Source of the DNA: Litoditis marina
Taxonomy: Eukaryota; Nematoda; Chromadorea; Rhabditida; Rhabditidae
Direction: 5' to 3'
Assembly: GCA_964036275.1 (NCBI GenBank)
Contig: OZ038433.1
Location: 54,515,902 to 54,579,901, forward strand
DNA: 64,000 nt
The translations under genes and the position numbers were made by a program. How positions within the stretch are numbered: position 1 is the first letter of the stretch; each line of letters begins with the position of its first letter. The notes beneath the pieces are model-generated. The model worked only from the letters and a program-made list of their open reading frames with translations, searched no databases and was not told the origin of the DNA. Shown here piece by piece: positions 49,501 through 61,760 of the stretch.

Positions 49501-52500
49501 ACAGACGCCAAATGGCGCCAAAACAAAAACACACGAAACTGACAATTGAATAGTTTGAATATTGCTCCAATCAGTAATTGACACATGTAGTGTGTACTGG
49601 TAGCTCACAAACCTAGAAAATTTCGTTTCGTTCTGGCGCCAGACGCGTGTGTCAATTGACGCAGGAATGAAAAAAAATTTCAACGAACGTTTTTGATGTG
49701 GTATTGGAAATAATGGCTATATTGTAAGTGAGTTGGTGTCTCTAATTGTAGATTTGTCAATGGCGCCAATCCCCATCGCTTATCGCCGCTAAAAGCGGTG
49801 TACATGTCAATCGGAACGTTTAGCGTTTTTGTTCAGTTGTTGATAGTCACAGAGCCAGTAACCTACGTTATATTACAACATCAGCAATTTTATGGTCTGC
49901 ATTCGGCTTCGTGCACACACAAAACTGAGATTTCCATAATAATATAATGAGTTCACAAGATTCACTCTGTAAATAGGCAACATATGAAGTTGTAGGAGTA
50001 CAACTAGCAAAAAAAGGACAATTAGTAAAAAGTGGGGGAACCAACAAATGTGTGAGTTGTGTTTGGTTCGACCTCGATATCAGCAAAAAGTGAACGATAC
50101 GAATTGCTGTGATACTGTAGCAGAAGTATTCTGCAAAAATAGAACAATACAAATGTTGCACAATGGTTCACAACGCACGCATGTCGTCAAAGCACACATG
50201 AAATACCCTTCGGCAATTTCTGAAATATCATGCGGGCTTCGTGAACCATTGTGCAACATTTGTATTGTTCTATTTTTGCAGAATACTTCTGCTACAGTAT
50301 CACAGCAATTCGTATCGTTCACTTTTTGCTGATATCGAGGTCGAACCAAACACAACTCACACATTTGTTGGTTCCCCCACTTTTTACTAATCTTATCTGC
50401 TTTTAACATCTGCGGATTTTGTAATGTGCTAACGAAAACCTATAGCTTATAAATATAACACTAATTTGGCCTGTAAAAAATATCATCCACAAGGACGTTT
50501 TCCGAAACACATCTTCAAGTTTTTTGTAAACATCATCTTTTTACCTCTAACTATTTCGTGTAATTGAAACAACAACTTAGAATAATATTAATGTGGGCGA
50601 AACAATCTTGAAAAGTATTTGACATGTTTGGTTCTCCATTTTCAGCGGAGAAGTTTCGATCATCACCTCATCTTCCCAAGTTAGTTGGGCTAGAAGACAA
50701 CCTTCTAGGAACAGAGAAAAACGCAAATGAAAAGGAAATAACGGAGAGTAAACAAGATGAAAAAGGTTTGAAAAACATTTGCAGAAAACAGTTTTAGGAG
50801 ACTTTTCCTGCTATTTCGCTTCTCTCCTGAATGAAATGTATAATTACAAAGGAGAGAGACTATTAAAGGAGTTTGTCGAACTGGCTCTTATATACGGGCA
50901 GTGAAACGGTGAAGCGCGCCAAAACTCGAGAGCGCTCCATGATGAAGGGCCGAAAGTTTGGTATTTCTCTATGTTGTTGGGACAGTTTAATACATTCAAA
51001 GTGTACCGATATGTTAATTTGTTTGATTATCTATACATTTCAATCATGTTTCGCACATGTGAATGCACATGTGAAGTTCTTCACGTTGAAACGATTATTT
51101 AGCACATTAGTTTTTTTTTACAATCTAACCTTTTCTAAATTGAAACTTCAGAAACTAACCAGCCGTCCGCTAATGCCGTTCTGGAAAAACGAAATGATAC
51201 CAAACTTCCGACGATTGAGCAAAAAACAGAAATCAATCAGAATGAAACTCCGTCAAAAACTATAACAGGTACTTAGTTCGGTAGCTTCGAAACACGAGAT
51301 CACATAATTTTCAACGAAAACTGTTACATTTAACCAAACTCAGAGGTGTTTTTAAAGTTTTCTTGAATAAATCAACAAAGTTTTCCAAATCATCAAACTT
51401 GAGAAATAATGGCTTCAACACTTAGAGCCACTGATTTGATTCATCAAGGCGAAAATCTAGAGCATGATCACGATTATGATTTGAAATATTGATCCACCAA
51501 CATTAATGACAGTATAATATTATGTTATCTAGGTAGAGTTTATTCGATATTTTACGGCTAGTTGTCATCTTTCAGATGATGCCGTGAAACTTCCCTCAAT
51601 CCCAAAAGAGAGTCGAATTCCAGTTCCAGTTGAGAATCAAATCACCACCAGAGGAAGAGGTTCAACAAATTTAATTTTTTTAAACTCAAATGGAAAATAT
51701 ATGTTGACATTTGAAGCTTTGTGATATTTTTTCGCAGTAAAAGTACTTCAAATTCCATATAATATTATTATTTGGATCGTGTCATGTAGTAATCAAAACA
51801 ATGTGTATAATTCAGTGTAACTCACTCAAATGTTTCAGGGATCTTCATTCCCGTTCCCACAATTCTTCCGAAGACAGTTGAGAAGACCCAACCTCCTCCT
51901 TTTGTATCTCACGAAGAAAACAACAATACGATGGAAGAAAGGGGTTAGTCCATCTGATTGAGACGCTACGTTCCAATGGTTTTTAGTCTTGCAAGGATGA
52001 TTTTACAATTACTATAAAGGTAGGGGACAACTAGTTTTAGATTAGTCGTAACTCCGAGCACAGTCCTCAATTAGCTCTTTCATCTCTATGCTTCAACGAC
52101 ATGTTATCATAGTGACCCTAGGCATTCTGATGCCGACGTCAACGATTCCCTCCAAAGATTCTTCGAGCAGAAGAATCGAAAAACTGGTCGAATCTCGTCG
52201 CATCAATGTTTCACAAGAAATGGTACTCAAGCCTCTTCGAGGAGAAAAATCGCCGGAGCCGTTGTGGAGAGAGAAACACAGTCCTCCAGTTCTGAGAGAA
52301 CGACCCACCTGGCAGAAACAGGTGAACTGATCAAACAACTGAAACATTTGCATCAATTAGAGTGTCTACGAGCACAAAACCATTTTACTATTCATATAAC
52401 AATGTTGTTCGTCTGCATAACTTGGCTATCCGGAATCAGATTTTTTTCCGAATAGGATTGAATTTGAAAAATATCGCTGAGAAATGCTTAACGCAATTTA

Positions 52501-52682
52501 TATTCTATAATAGTATGTCTCACTCAAACAACATTTATTACACTGTAGGGTGGACATGTCACTTTTCATATAATACCTTTTCCATATTACAGTACCCCCG
52601 GCGGCGATTGGTCCGTTCTGTCTACACCTCGTTGCTCGATTTTGATGACATCATGCAACCCTATGATCCTGACTTCAATTGA
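43571..52682 (+). CDS. Unrecognised 335-residue protein, nine exons
   Basis: Exons: 43571-43654, 46056-46157, 46535-46640, 50646-50765, 51152-51268, 51576-51659, 51839-51943, 52122-52321, 52593-52682; phases agree from ATG to TGA. No signal peptide or membrane segment. The N-terminal third is the ordered-looking part (GEYVAVERAPFVHCSYG, KIDERKPAYLNSGE, PHLPKLVGLEDNLLG). The middle is Lys/Glu/Thr-rich and likely disordered, with repeated I-P-V-P units (SRIPVPVE, GIFIPVPT, GILMPTST). The end is basic then acidic (YPRRRLVRS, LLDFDDIMQPYDPDFN). Intron 1 seems to use a GC donor (AAG/GCAAGT). AATAAA lies near 52816, 134 nt after the stop. Resembles small cytoskeletal or ciliary accessory proteins in style only; no family assigned. 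Confidence 0.75.
43708..44703. mobile_element. Family D element, copy 3, in intron 1 of the 335-aa gene
   Basis: Same ends, TA flanks and interior as the other two copies, differing by a few substitutions and by the number of 29-bp units. It starts about 50 bp after exon 1. Confidence 0.85.
45394..45514. mobile_element. Family B foldback element, intron 1 of the 335-aa gene
   Basis: Well-preserved hairpin copy (aggaccattatgtggacc to ggaccacataatcgtcc). Confidence 0.8.
45801..46036. mobile_element. Family F TIR element, intron 1 of the 335-aa gene
   Basis: Complete copy: ctatagtctttttcattcct to aggaatggtgtgaactata. The right end stops 19 bp before exon 2 (46056). Confidence 0.85.
47441..47538. 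mobile_element. Family H short TIR element
   Basis: About 98 bp: agggttgttaatcgag, cgagtttttcgag repeats, tttttaacaaccct. It lacks the GGTTGC array. Confidence 0.75.
48594..48672. repeat. CCCTCGTC / CCCTCCTC microsatellite
   Basis: About ten tandem units of 7 bp (cctcgtc or cctcctc) in the large intron 3 of the 335-aa gene. Confidence 0.9.
48690..49112. repeat. Three tandem units of about 140 bp with GGCGCC clusters
   Basis: Each unit starts tggaaaaactac(t/c)gaacc, continues gctgaaatttgaaac, and ends in tggcgccgggcgcgggcgcc then aataggcgcc. Diverged GGCGCC clusters continue to about 49650. Confidence 0.85.
50022..50390. repeat. Perfect 149-bp inverted repeat, intron 3 of the 335-aa gene
   Basis: Left arm (50023-50171, agtaaaaagtgggggaacc...) and right arm (50241-50390) are exact reverse complements as far as I can read, with a 69-bp loop. 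The pairing creates mirror-image open frames on both strands. Confidence 0.9.
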
Positions 52683-53119
52683 TTTTCGTTGTGTTTTATT
52701 TTTTCATCGAACAGTAACACGTTCGAACCCTTCTTACCCACACAAGTACATATAGAATTTGGAACTTAGCCACCTTTGTTTTTAAGTTGAGTTTGGCTCC
52801 ACTATTTTAAGTGAGAATAAAGAAAACCTTTTGGTTGTACATTCCCAATCATTTCCCTAGATTTCTTGTCGAAGAGCAGTTCAGTTCGAATAAAATAACT
52901 GCGAAAACCTGGTCCTGGTTGGTGTTACTTAGCACCCCAATATGTAGAACACAACATTTCTCACAATTCTTCCAAATACTGCATTTCTCTGTTTTTTTTT
53001 CTATGGATAATATGTTCCGCGTTACCTGTCGTGCTTTCTTTCAACGGCTATGAATCATTTCACATTTGTTACTTCATGTATTCTTCACAGTGGAAGGTGT
53101 TCATGAATGAATCAACTTA

Positions 53120-53312
53120 TTAAAGGAGACCGGAACACAACTTGAGCAGAGGTTTTGTTTTGAGCTGCTATTAATTGTATTGAGTTCAGAGAGCACAAAT
53201 AACTTGTAGTTCGATCAGTCCACGACAACACCGCGCAACACGCAACGCGTCCGATTAAAAGTAGGACACAGCAGCTTTACGAGAAACCGTGCTGCTCTCC
53301 GCTCTCCTTTAA
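53120..53312. mobile_element. Family K foldback element
   Basis: Starts ttaaaggagaccggaac and ends gctctcctttaa; shares tttgttttgagctgct with the copy at 19,843. Confidence 0.6.
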
Positions 53313-53580
53313 GCAAGTCAAGCGTGTTATATAAACGATAGTTAATGATGGAAACATTATTAGAAGCGTAAAAACAGTACGGATGGAACGAATGTGTCAT
53401 TGACCTATTTCGTATTCTGCTACCCACACAAGTTCGTCCAAAAACTTGAAATATTGTTACAAAAAAGGATCATCTCAATTTTGTATTTTGTGGTCAAAGA
53501 AGGGTGAACAAAAAATGAACGAACTTTGGTTGCTTGAAGAAATACCGACTGTAACGAAACATAGTGAGCTATTATATGGC

Positions 53581-53759
53581 ACCGTAGCAAAGGTATGTTA
53601 ATTGTGAGCTCAACCTAATCGGGGAGCTGATCACATTCTGGCCACATTGTTGCCAACTTTGTATGTATAATCATAGTGCAGGTGACCCAAACTTAGGCGA
53701 GGTGGTGACCAGACAGTTCAGCTTAAAGGTGACCTTCTCATAAGACTTTGCTACCGTGC
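53581..53759. mobile_element. Family I TIR element
   Basis: About 178 bp with ends accgtagcaaag and ctttgctaccgtg, and inner ggtgacc blocks. Second copy at 54993. Confidence 0.75.
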
Positions 53760-54323
53760 ATGGTGTTTGTAATTGATAATTCTTCATTCGTTAATAGACG
53801 GAGACAAATTAGGATTAATGAGGTTACAATGTATGGACATTCATATTCATAGCAAAGATGAGAAAAAATTGTAGTTAATGTGATCCCGCTGTGTTTTAGT
53901 TGCGATTCTAAAAATTCGGCTCCATGCAAATCAAAATAGTAATTCTCTGCATTTCAATGTTTTAGAAGGTTATTATAAAGCATTGGGTAGAGAGTCGATG
54001 ATACTTTCTTCTCTCATGTAGTTAGCAGAGGTTCCTATGCTTGTCAAGTATAAAAACATGAAACCAATGATAATAAAACAAATATATGATCCACAACTTA
54101 CCAAATTCAAAGATACAGTATCCTCTTGATTACTCATGGGCGACAAGCAATAACTATGAGCTCTACTTATTGTACCCGGACTTCCTTACACGTGGTGTAA
54201 TAAGGAAACCCCGTTACGACAACATGATCAACGTAACGGTACAAACAATATTTATTAATAATGTAAGATTTCCTCTCACTACAAATAACGGGGGTGATCT
54301 AAGAATTCATTCACTACATCAAC

Positions 54324-57300
54324 ATGCTGCCAAGATGGGTTACGGTAGGTTACACGGTGCTATTTTAGGTGTTGGAAGAAATTACCTAACTATACTGTTA
54401 GTCAATTACTCAGTCACGTGAAACATGTTAAACACAGCAGAACTCAGAAACGTGCAATGACAAAGTTTACGATGCCTCATTAGAATGCTAACTTTACGTG
54501 ACTATTACTTCTTTTATATACCTCATCGAAATACACTTTTTGAAGGGATAATGTCTCAACAGTGTTTGAAACGGTAAAATTGTGTTTTCGTTAAACGAAT
54601 AAGGCTCCGAATTCAATTCAAAGCGTTCGTTTAGTAGTCTTTCCTTAATTTCGATTACGTCCGAGAGAAGGGAATGACACTTTGTCCATTTCTAGAAAAA
54701 AGACACAAATAAACTGTAGACTTATTGTGTCGTTATTTATTTGTTTGAACTCCTAATTTTACAGGCCTGTCTACTTGTTCATGTGGTGTGTGCCCAACAA
54801 ACTGTCACGATCGGTTTGATGCACTTCCAGAATGTATCCAACAGAAACCAGAAATTCGTCGGATACTGGGTAAGAAAAAAGCGTTCGTTACTATAACATT
54901 ATACTACACGAACGGAATGAAACACTTGATAGTAGTTAAATCATAGCACCGTAGTAGATTCATGCAAGTGGATCCTGATCAATAACCTGGCATTGTAGCA
55001 AAGTCTCATGAAAAGGTCACCTTTGAGCTGAACTATCTGGTAACCACCTCGCCCAGGTTTGGGTCACGTGCACTATCCTTATACATAGAAAGTAGGCAAC
55101 TATGTGTCCAGAATGTGACCAGGTCCTCAGTCAGGTTCAGGTCATCACTTGCATGACTTTGCTACGGTGCTACTAATGTCAGTCTGGTCACCTAGTTGCC
55201 AACGTATGTAGTGTAGTTGAGGTGAACTTTCATGAGGTTTTTTCTACGTTGCCTCTAGTACGTTTATGAATGCTTCGTTCATTATTATTCACGAAACGTT
55301 TGTGTTTGATAGTTATTCTGAAACATTCGAGTATTGTTTGTAGAGCAGCGCGTCCGCGGTCGACATAGCCATGGATCGAGTGACAGAAGAGCATCTAGCG
55401 GACGGAATCAATGTGAAGTACGTTGAATTCCACGTGAATCACAGTTTAAAACGTTTCAATTACAGTCCCCGCCTTTTTCTATGTTTAGTCAAATGTTCCC
55501 TGCGCAACGGTGACTCCAACCCTAATAAATTGTAGCCAGAGAGGTTCAAAAAAAACATGAAGTTAGAAAGATTCACAGCACAGTTAACCTTAAACATATA
55601 TACAACACACTCGTCAGTTGTTTTCGATTATGCGAAGTGTGGATGTGTGCAGACACGCAGCTCAACGTTTCACCACTTATTTAAATATGACAAATCGGAG
55701 CCCGGGTAGTTCATGCTCAGTTCCGCTAACCGAAACAAATATACTTTGAATACAGGACTGTTCTATGGGCCAGGTTTCAGTCCTTCAATATGAGACAAAC
55801 AAACAATTACCACAACCAAACAGTATTCAAAACACTAAAAGTTGATTTCACTTTTTCCAATGCTGGAGTAAAACGATTTTCATCTTATTTGGTTTACGTA
55901 TTGACCATTTTACGTACGCACATCAATTTGACTAGTTAGTGATCAGTTATTCATTCCGAACACATATTTATCACATGATTTCAGCAAGTTAAATCAGTTA
56001 TATACTGTTAGTTAATTGTAGTCAATCGCACAGTCACGTAAAACACGTAAAACACAGCAGAACTCCGCAGCAGAACTCCACAGCAGAACGTGCAATAACA
56101 AAGTGCACGATGCCTCATTAGGATGCTAACTTCACGTGACTGTTCAATTTACTTGTAGTATATCACATATGATTCTACCCAGATTCCTCACCGTGTACGA
56201 CAGTTGTGTGGAACCGGACGCCGCGGGATTCGCAGTTGACTTGATGATTGAGAAGAATGTCACCTGCATCATTGGACCGACGTGTAACGACGGTGGGTAT
56301 ATTTCTCGTCAAACAGGAACGGGACAGACTGTATAACTAAACTCACTATATGTACCAACAGGGCGTTTCTCGGTACTATGAAAATATTTAGAACGGAGAT
56401 GTCACCGCGATTAGCGTCAGCACGGTTCGAATTTTCGGAAGGGACTCGAGTCATCTCTTCTAGCAAATTATTAGTTCTCCTGAAATTATACTTTGAGAAC
56501 ACGTTGTTCCTCCACTTATCACATGAGCGTTTCACGTGAAATGTTGGAAACTCACTTAATGATAAATTTACACATGACTTTAGCTTCAGGGATAGCAGGC
56601 GGACACATAGTAAAGTTCTGATATGTTTGTAGATTGGGTTTGTGCATTTTTGAGAAAAATACGAAATTTTGATAAGCTTAAAGACTAAAGTACACTGTAC
56701 AGTCCATACTTGGTCCAATCATAAGTGGTTTAAACTACATCACCGAACTGATTCTCATGGCGATGACGACTTTGTCTCGCTAGCTGTTGTTAGAAAGAAC
56801 TGTTCGAATGTATAGCACATTTCGTCCATTTCCGTTTTCGTAACTTTCCTTGAAGGGCGGCAGTGAAACACTCAGATGAAGTAAGAAACTATGGTGTTCA
56901 ATCTTTTAACCGAAAGAAGCTGACAAAACAACCATGAAACCCCTGGGCAATGTAGAAAAGCCACAAATGTTAATAATGGCGAAAAACTACTGTAATCCGC
57001 CTAAGTTGTATTAACTACTTGTAGTAGCGCAATAACATCTGAACATTACAAAGATTAATAGATCATGAGATTAATCTAAATACTTTTTTCTATTTTTGGT
57101 TGCGTCCAATAAGGCGGGAATTAGCGTAGGCTAAAGAATAGGAGAACTATCTCAGAGCAGATGAAAAAAACCATTTATAGAAAGACAGTTCGGATAGAAT
57201 GATTGGAAATACACAACATCGACATGATAAAAAAACACTAATCAAAATTAATGGCAACTAATGAGAGTTATTCTAAGTAAAAGAATACCATATCGAACAA

Positions 57301-60300
57301 ATAACAATGTAATTGGAAATATCGAAATATTTTGCTTGCTTTGAATCAAAATACTTCACTATATATTTTATGTGACTCAAATGTTTCAGCCGCAATAGCT
57401 GTTTCGGTTCTGGGAGCGTACTACAACATTCCGGTGTTCAGCTGGGGATTGGCTACCACCTCTCAATTGGCAGACTCCTCTAGATATCCCACGGCCATCT
57501 CTCTAGCTCCCAACTCTGCTGCGTGAGTGAACTATATAGTCATCATACAACATTGGAATAATATTGTAGTAATCGAAGAATAACTTTTCTTCGTAAATTT
57601 AGAGAGATGGAATGAGGTTGCGAATTGTACCAAACTCTGCTTCTCGAATAATCTAATGAATGTCCAACTTTCATCAAACATTCAGAAAGAACATCTCATG
57701 AAATCTTGAAGTCCTGCATTCAACCAATGTAAGGGAACCATAAAAGTGCCAATAACTTCTCGATAAATTGGTTTGTTAGTTCAGAGAGATGAAATGATGT
57801 CTGCCTGTACCGAGACTCAGTCTGTATGAAATGTTCTACTATTGTAATGGTTTATGTTATAAAACAGCTGGAGAAAACAACGTGAAAACGAATCTTGTAG
57901 AAACATCAAAATAAACAAATGAAGATCTTACAAATTCAAAATCCTTTCAGAGTTGCGAGGGCCGTGTTCAAGACGATGGAGTTTTTCGGATGGAAAGAGT
58001 TTGCATTTCTGACTACAGCCTCAGCGTCAAAATGTCCTTTCATCAAAAATGATCTCGAGGTATAATCTTTTTTAAGTTCAATCTGGCGTGAGACTGTAAA
58101 GTTTAGAAAAAAAGTATGAGAACAACTCTTTTTTCGTAGAAATAATTTGTTGGTAACTCAATTTTGAACGTATGCACGACACCAACCTGTGTACAAACTT
58201 GTGGAACCACTGAGAATAATGCTAGTTGTATTTCACCTGCGTGTTTCAACCATTCCTTATAAGTGGACCATTTCAGCTGTACGCGAGTACCGTCAACTAC
58301 ACCACAATGAGTATTCAACTGGTTATGGTCGATGACGACTCTATAGAGTATATCACACAAATGATGTTGCAGTTGAAATACAGAACTAGAGGTATAGTCA
58401 ACATTTCCCTAACAAAGACAGCAAAGTGCTAAATTGATTAAGCAAAGCAGTGAGAGACGTTTTTCTATCACATGTAGATGAGAGAGTTTGTAGATCAAAG
58501 ATACGGAGGTGAGCTGGATGTTTGCCAACCCCACCCTACCAAATTAACCGTGAGCTGGACACAGCCGTTTTCCACATGCTAGAGAAGTTGGAATTTGCAC
58601 GAGAAAACATATTGATTCCTACGAAATCGCCCATTCCGTGTTATTGTCAACGTTTTCACGAGTCTCTCAAAGATTTATCGACAATAACAAATATGCATAA
58701 CTGTCGACATTTATTTCCGGAAAACAGCTGCTTACTTAATTAGTGTTTCATATACCTTGAGTATTGACCAATTGCTATTTGTTTTCTCAAATGGTTTCTT
58801 CGAAAACAACCCCCATATTTCATGAAACATTTGCCCACTCCTATTATTCCAGTGATCGTGCTGTGTCCCCGTACTTTGGCCACCGTCCGACGAAACTACA
58901 TGTTAGCCGCCTTCGACGCGGGGATGGTGACCGATGAATACGTGTTCGTCTTCTCGTCGGCAGCTTCTGTATCCTACGGTTCGTGCCCTTAACACAGAGA
59001 AATATCGTACTAGTGTCCGAATTTCGCACGACTTACTCTAACTTCATTCAGTCCTTATCTATTGCTATCCTTCTCTCCCCCCCCCTTTTTGTGTCTCTCG
59101 CTTCCTTTCCTTCCACCTCAATGTCTCTCAATGTACTTTGGTGCAATTCCTCCACGAGTCTAGTGTCTCCGCGTCATTGTCTACGTTGGTTTCTCTGTAA
59201 CAATGACGTCATGTTTTCAGAAGATACCATGGCAGACGGAAGTATCGTCAATGTGTGGGAGGACACCTCGGACAATCCGGATGGGCGGGATGCCGACGCG
59301 CAGGCCGCCTTCCAACGAACCTTCGTTGTGAGTTCAATCGATCGCGTTTGTAGCGAATAACAAAAAAATGGTCAAAAGTTGTAACCAGAAAACTTCGTTT
59401 AATAATAATATAAAGTTCATTCGCATAGAGTTTCTGACATCGTTTTCTACGTCAGTTTCGTTAAGGTTATTACGCGACGTGTTTATGAGCTAGTTATCGG
59501 TTTCACGCGTCTACACTGAAATTGTAACCAAATAAATTGAGTTGAGGGAAAACAATGAACTGACTAAGATGTTTTTCTTCGTTCCAACGAACTGTTGTTG
59601 TGAGCTCAGTGGCTTTACGAGGGAAAAGTTGTCAACAGAAGGAAAACTTGCATTGCTACGTGAAATTTGTTATGGTTATTACGTAACGTGAATATGAGCA
59701 AGTTAACGGGTTCACGCGTCTACACTGAGATTGTAACAAGAAAATATGAGTTGGGGAAAACAATGAAGTACCTGAGATGTCTCTCTTCGTTCCAACGAAC
59801 TTTTGTCTTGAGTTCACATTTTAGTGGCTTTCCGAGAGAAAGTAATCAACAATACGAAAACGCGGTTTTCTACGTGAATTTTGTTCTGGTTATTACGCAA
59901 CGTGTTTAAAAGCAATTTCGCGGGTTCACACATATACACTCAAATTACAAACAGATAATATGAGTTAGGGAAAGAAATGAACTACCTGAGATATTTTCTC
60001 CACTTCTACTTCAGATAATGACGACAGCCGTGGACGCCGAGTCGCAGGCTGAGTTCAATGCGGACGTCATGTCTCGAATGAACGCCCCGCCCTACAACTG
60101 CGGGACCACCTGCGATAACCTGAAGGTGAAAAGAGCAAACAAACGGGGAAAAATCTCTTACTGAGCACATTAACTTAATCATACCACCATTCAAAAGTCC
60201 TAGTGAGGCAATTATAATTTGTTCGAATAAAATAACCTAATAAAAGATCAAAAAGATGTATATAATCGAATAACGCGACTTTAAAGAAATTTTCTCTCCC

Positions 60301-61699
60301 CGCAATTATTCATCCGAAATCTTCCTTCCAGGGCGCTTCAGGCCCTAGACATCTTATCTGAAAACAAAAAAGTTTATCTTTCATTTTAACACTTTTTCTG
60401 TGCAAGTTGTAGGTGTCTATGATTCACTGTGATTCTGAAGTTCATGTTGTGATGAACATCACCTGAATGTTTTATTCTATGTATTTGTAGGTGGCCGAGT
60501 TCGCCAACCAACTCCACGACGCCACGTACCTGTATTTCCGTTCGTTGAACAGAACTCTGGAGGCAGAACCGTCGGCCTTCAAAAACGGAACTGCCATCAA
60601 AATGAGAACAGCGGATAGATTTGAAGGTGCCGAGAAAAAAAAACGTTTACTTCGTATTTAGTCACAAAGCAGCTTTTCTTCCTGATTTTCTTCCTGGCGC
60701 CACGTAGACGATAAAAGACGACTATGACGATAAAAACATAGAAAGTGAACTAGTTGAGAAGTCTACCACGAGTTTAGAAAAGTTAGAGATAGTTTAACTT
60801 TTCGTTTGTTTAGTGTTGATCGGAAAGCAGTCTTGATGAAAAAGTCGGCTTGAGCCAATTTTTCTTTGACCGCACAATATATTTGAAACGAGGGAGGATA
60901 AACCTTCGCCGCGATCAACTTCACTGAATGTGTATAAAGAACATACAAAGTTTAAATACGCATCGTTCTGTTCCTCTCATTCACTATCTTCATTAATTTT
61001 CAGGTAAATCAGGCACAGTGGTAATAGATTCTAAGGGAAACCGTTGTCCCACAATGCGTCTGGCTGGATTGGATCCCGGCCAAAAGAGATATTATGTCTC
61101 GGAAATATCCATCTGCGGTAATGACGTTGTAAGTTTTACTACTCGTACTTACATTCATACTCCATACACCCATTAAATAATTTATTTATCCGAAACATAC
61201 TAACAACTACGCGTGATGCAGCCTCTTTATCTATAGGAACGCTGAAACATCACAGTCTGTTTGTTTTGATTTGGTCAAGCTCTATTGAACCGACAGTTTT
61301 CTGCTCATACTATTGCTCTTATTTGAAACTGTGAACAATAATAACAACTCAGTATTGTCGCAACTAACGTTAACTCTGAATGTCTGCCTTTCTTCACTAA
61401 ATTTGAAGCAAAATTCACTCACTTTCTTGAACAACTTATCTCACAACGTGATTAAACCAGAAACGTTTATGAAATTGTCTTTGCCCTCATAATTTATCTA
61501 ACATAAAATCTGTTTATTGTTTTCATGAAAAAGGAAACAAGAAGAAAAACGGATAATTGATTCATTGTTAATGTCTCTGCTGTAGTCAAAGTTTTCAAGA
61601 ACTTCACGGCTTTCGTGACCGATGAGTCGTACATTTGGAGAGCTTACGAGGGAAAACGACCCAAATCAATGCCCGAATGCGGGTTCACAGGTAACATTC

Positions 61700-61760
<61 letters not shown>

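Noticed and set aside
48594..49650. CRISPR-like array
   Set aside because: Repeats are contiguous or of about 140 bp, with no regular unique spacers, in a eukaryotic intron.
50048..50409. Two nearly identical proteins of about 100 aa on opposite strands
   Set aside because: Mirror images produced by the perfect inverted repeat.
54086..54421. A 111-aa frame spanning the start of the guanylate cyclase
   Set aside because: It is in another frame from the MLPRWVT start and runs into a MITE.
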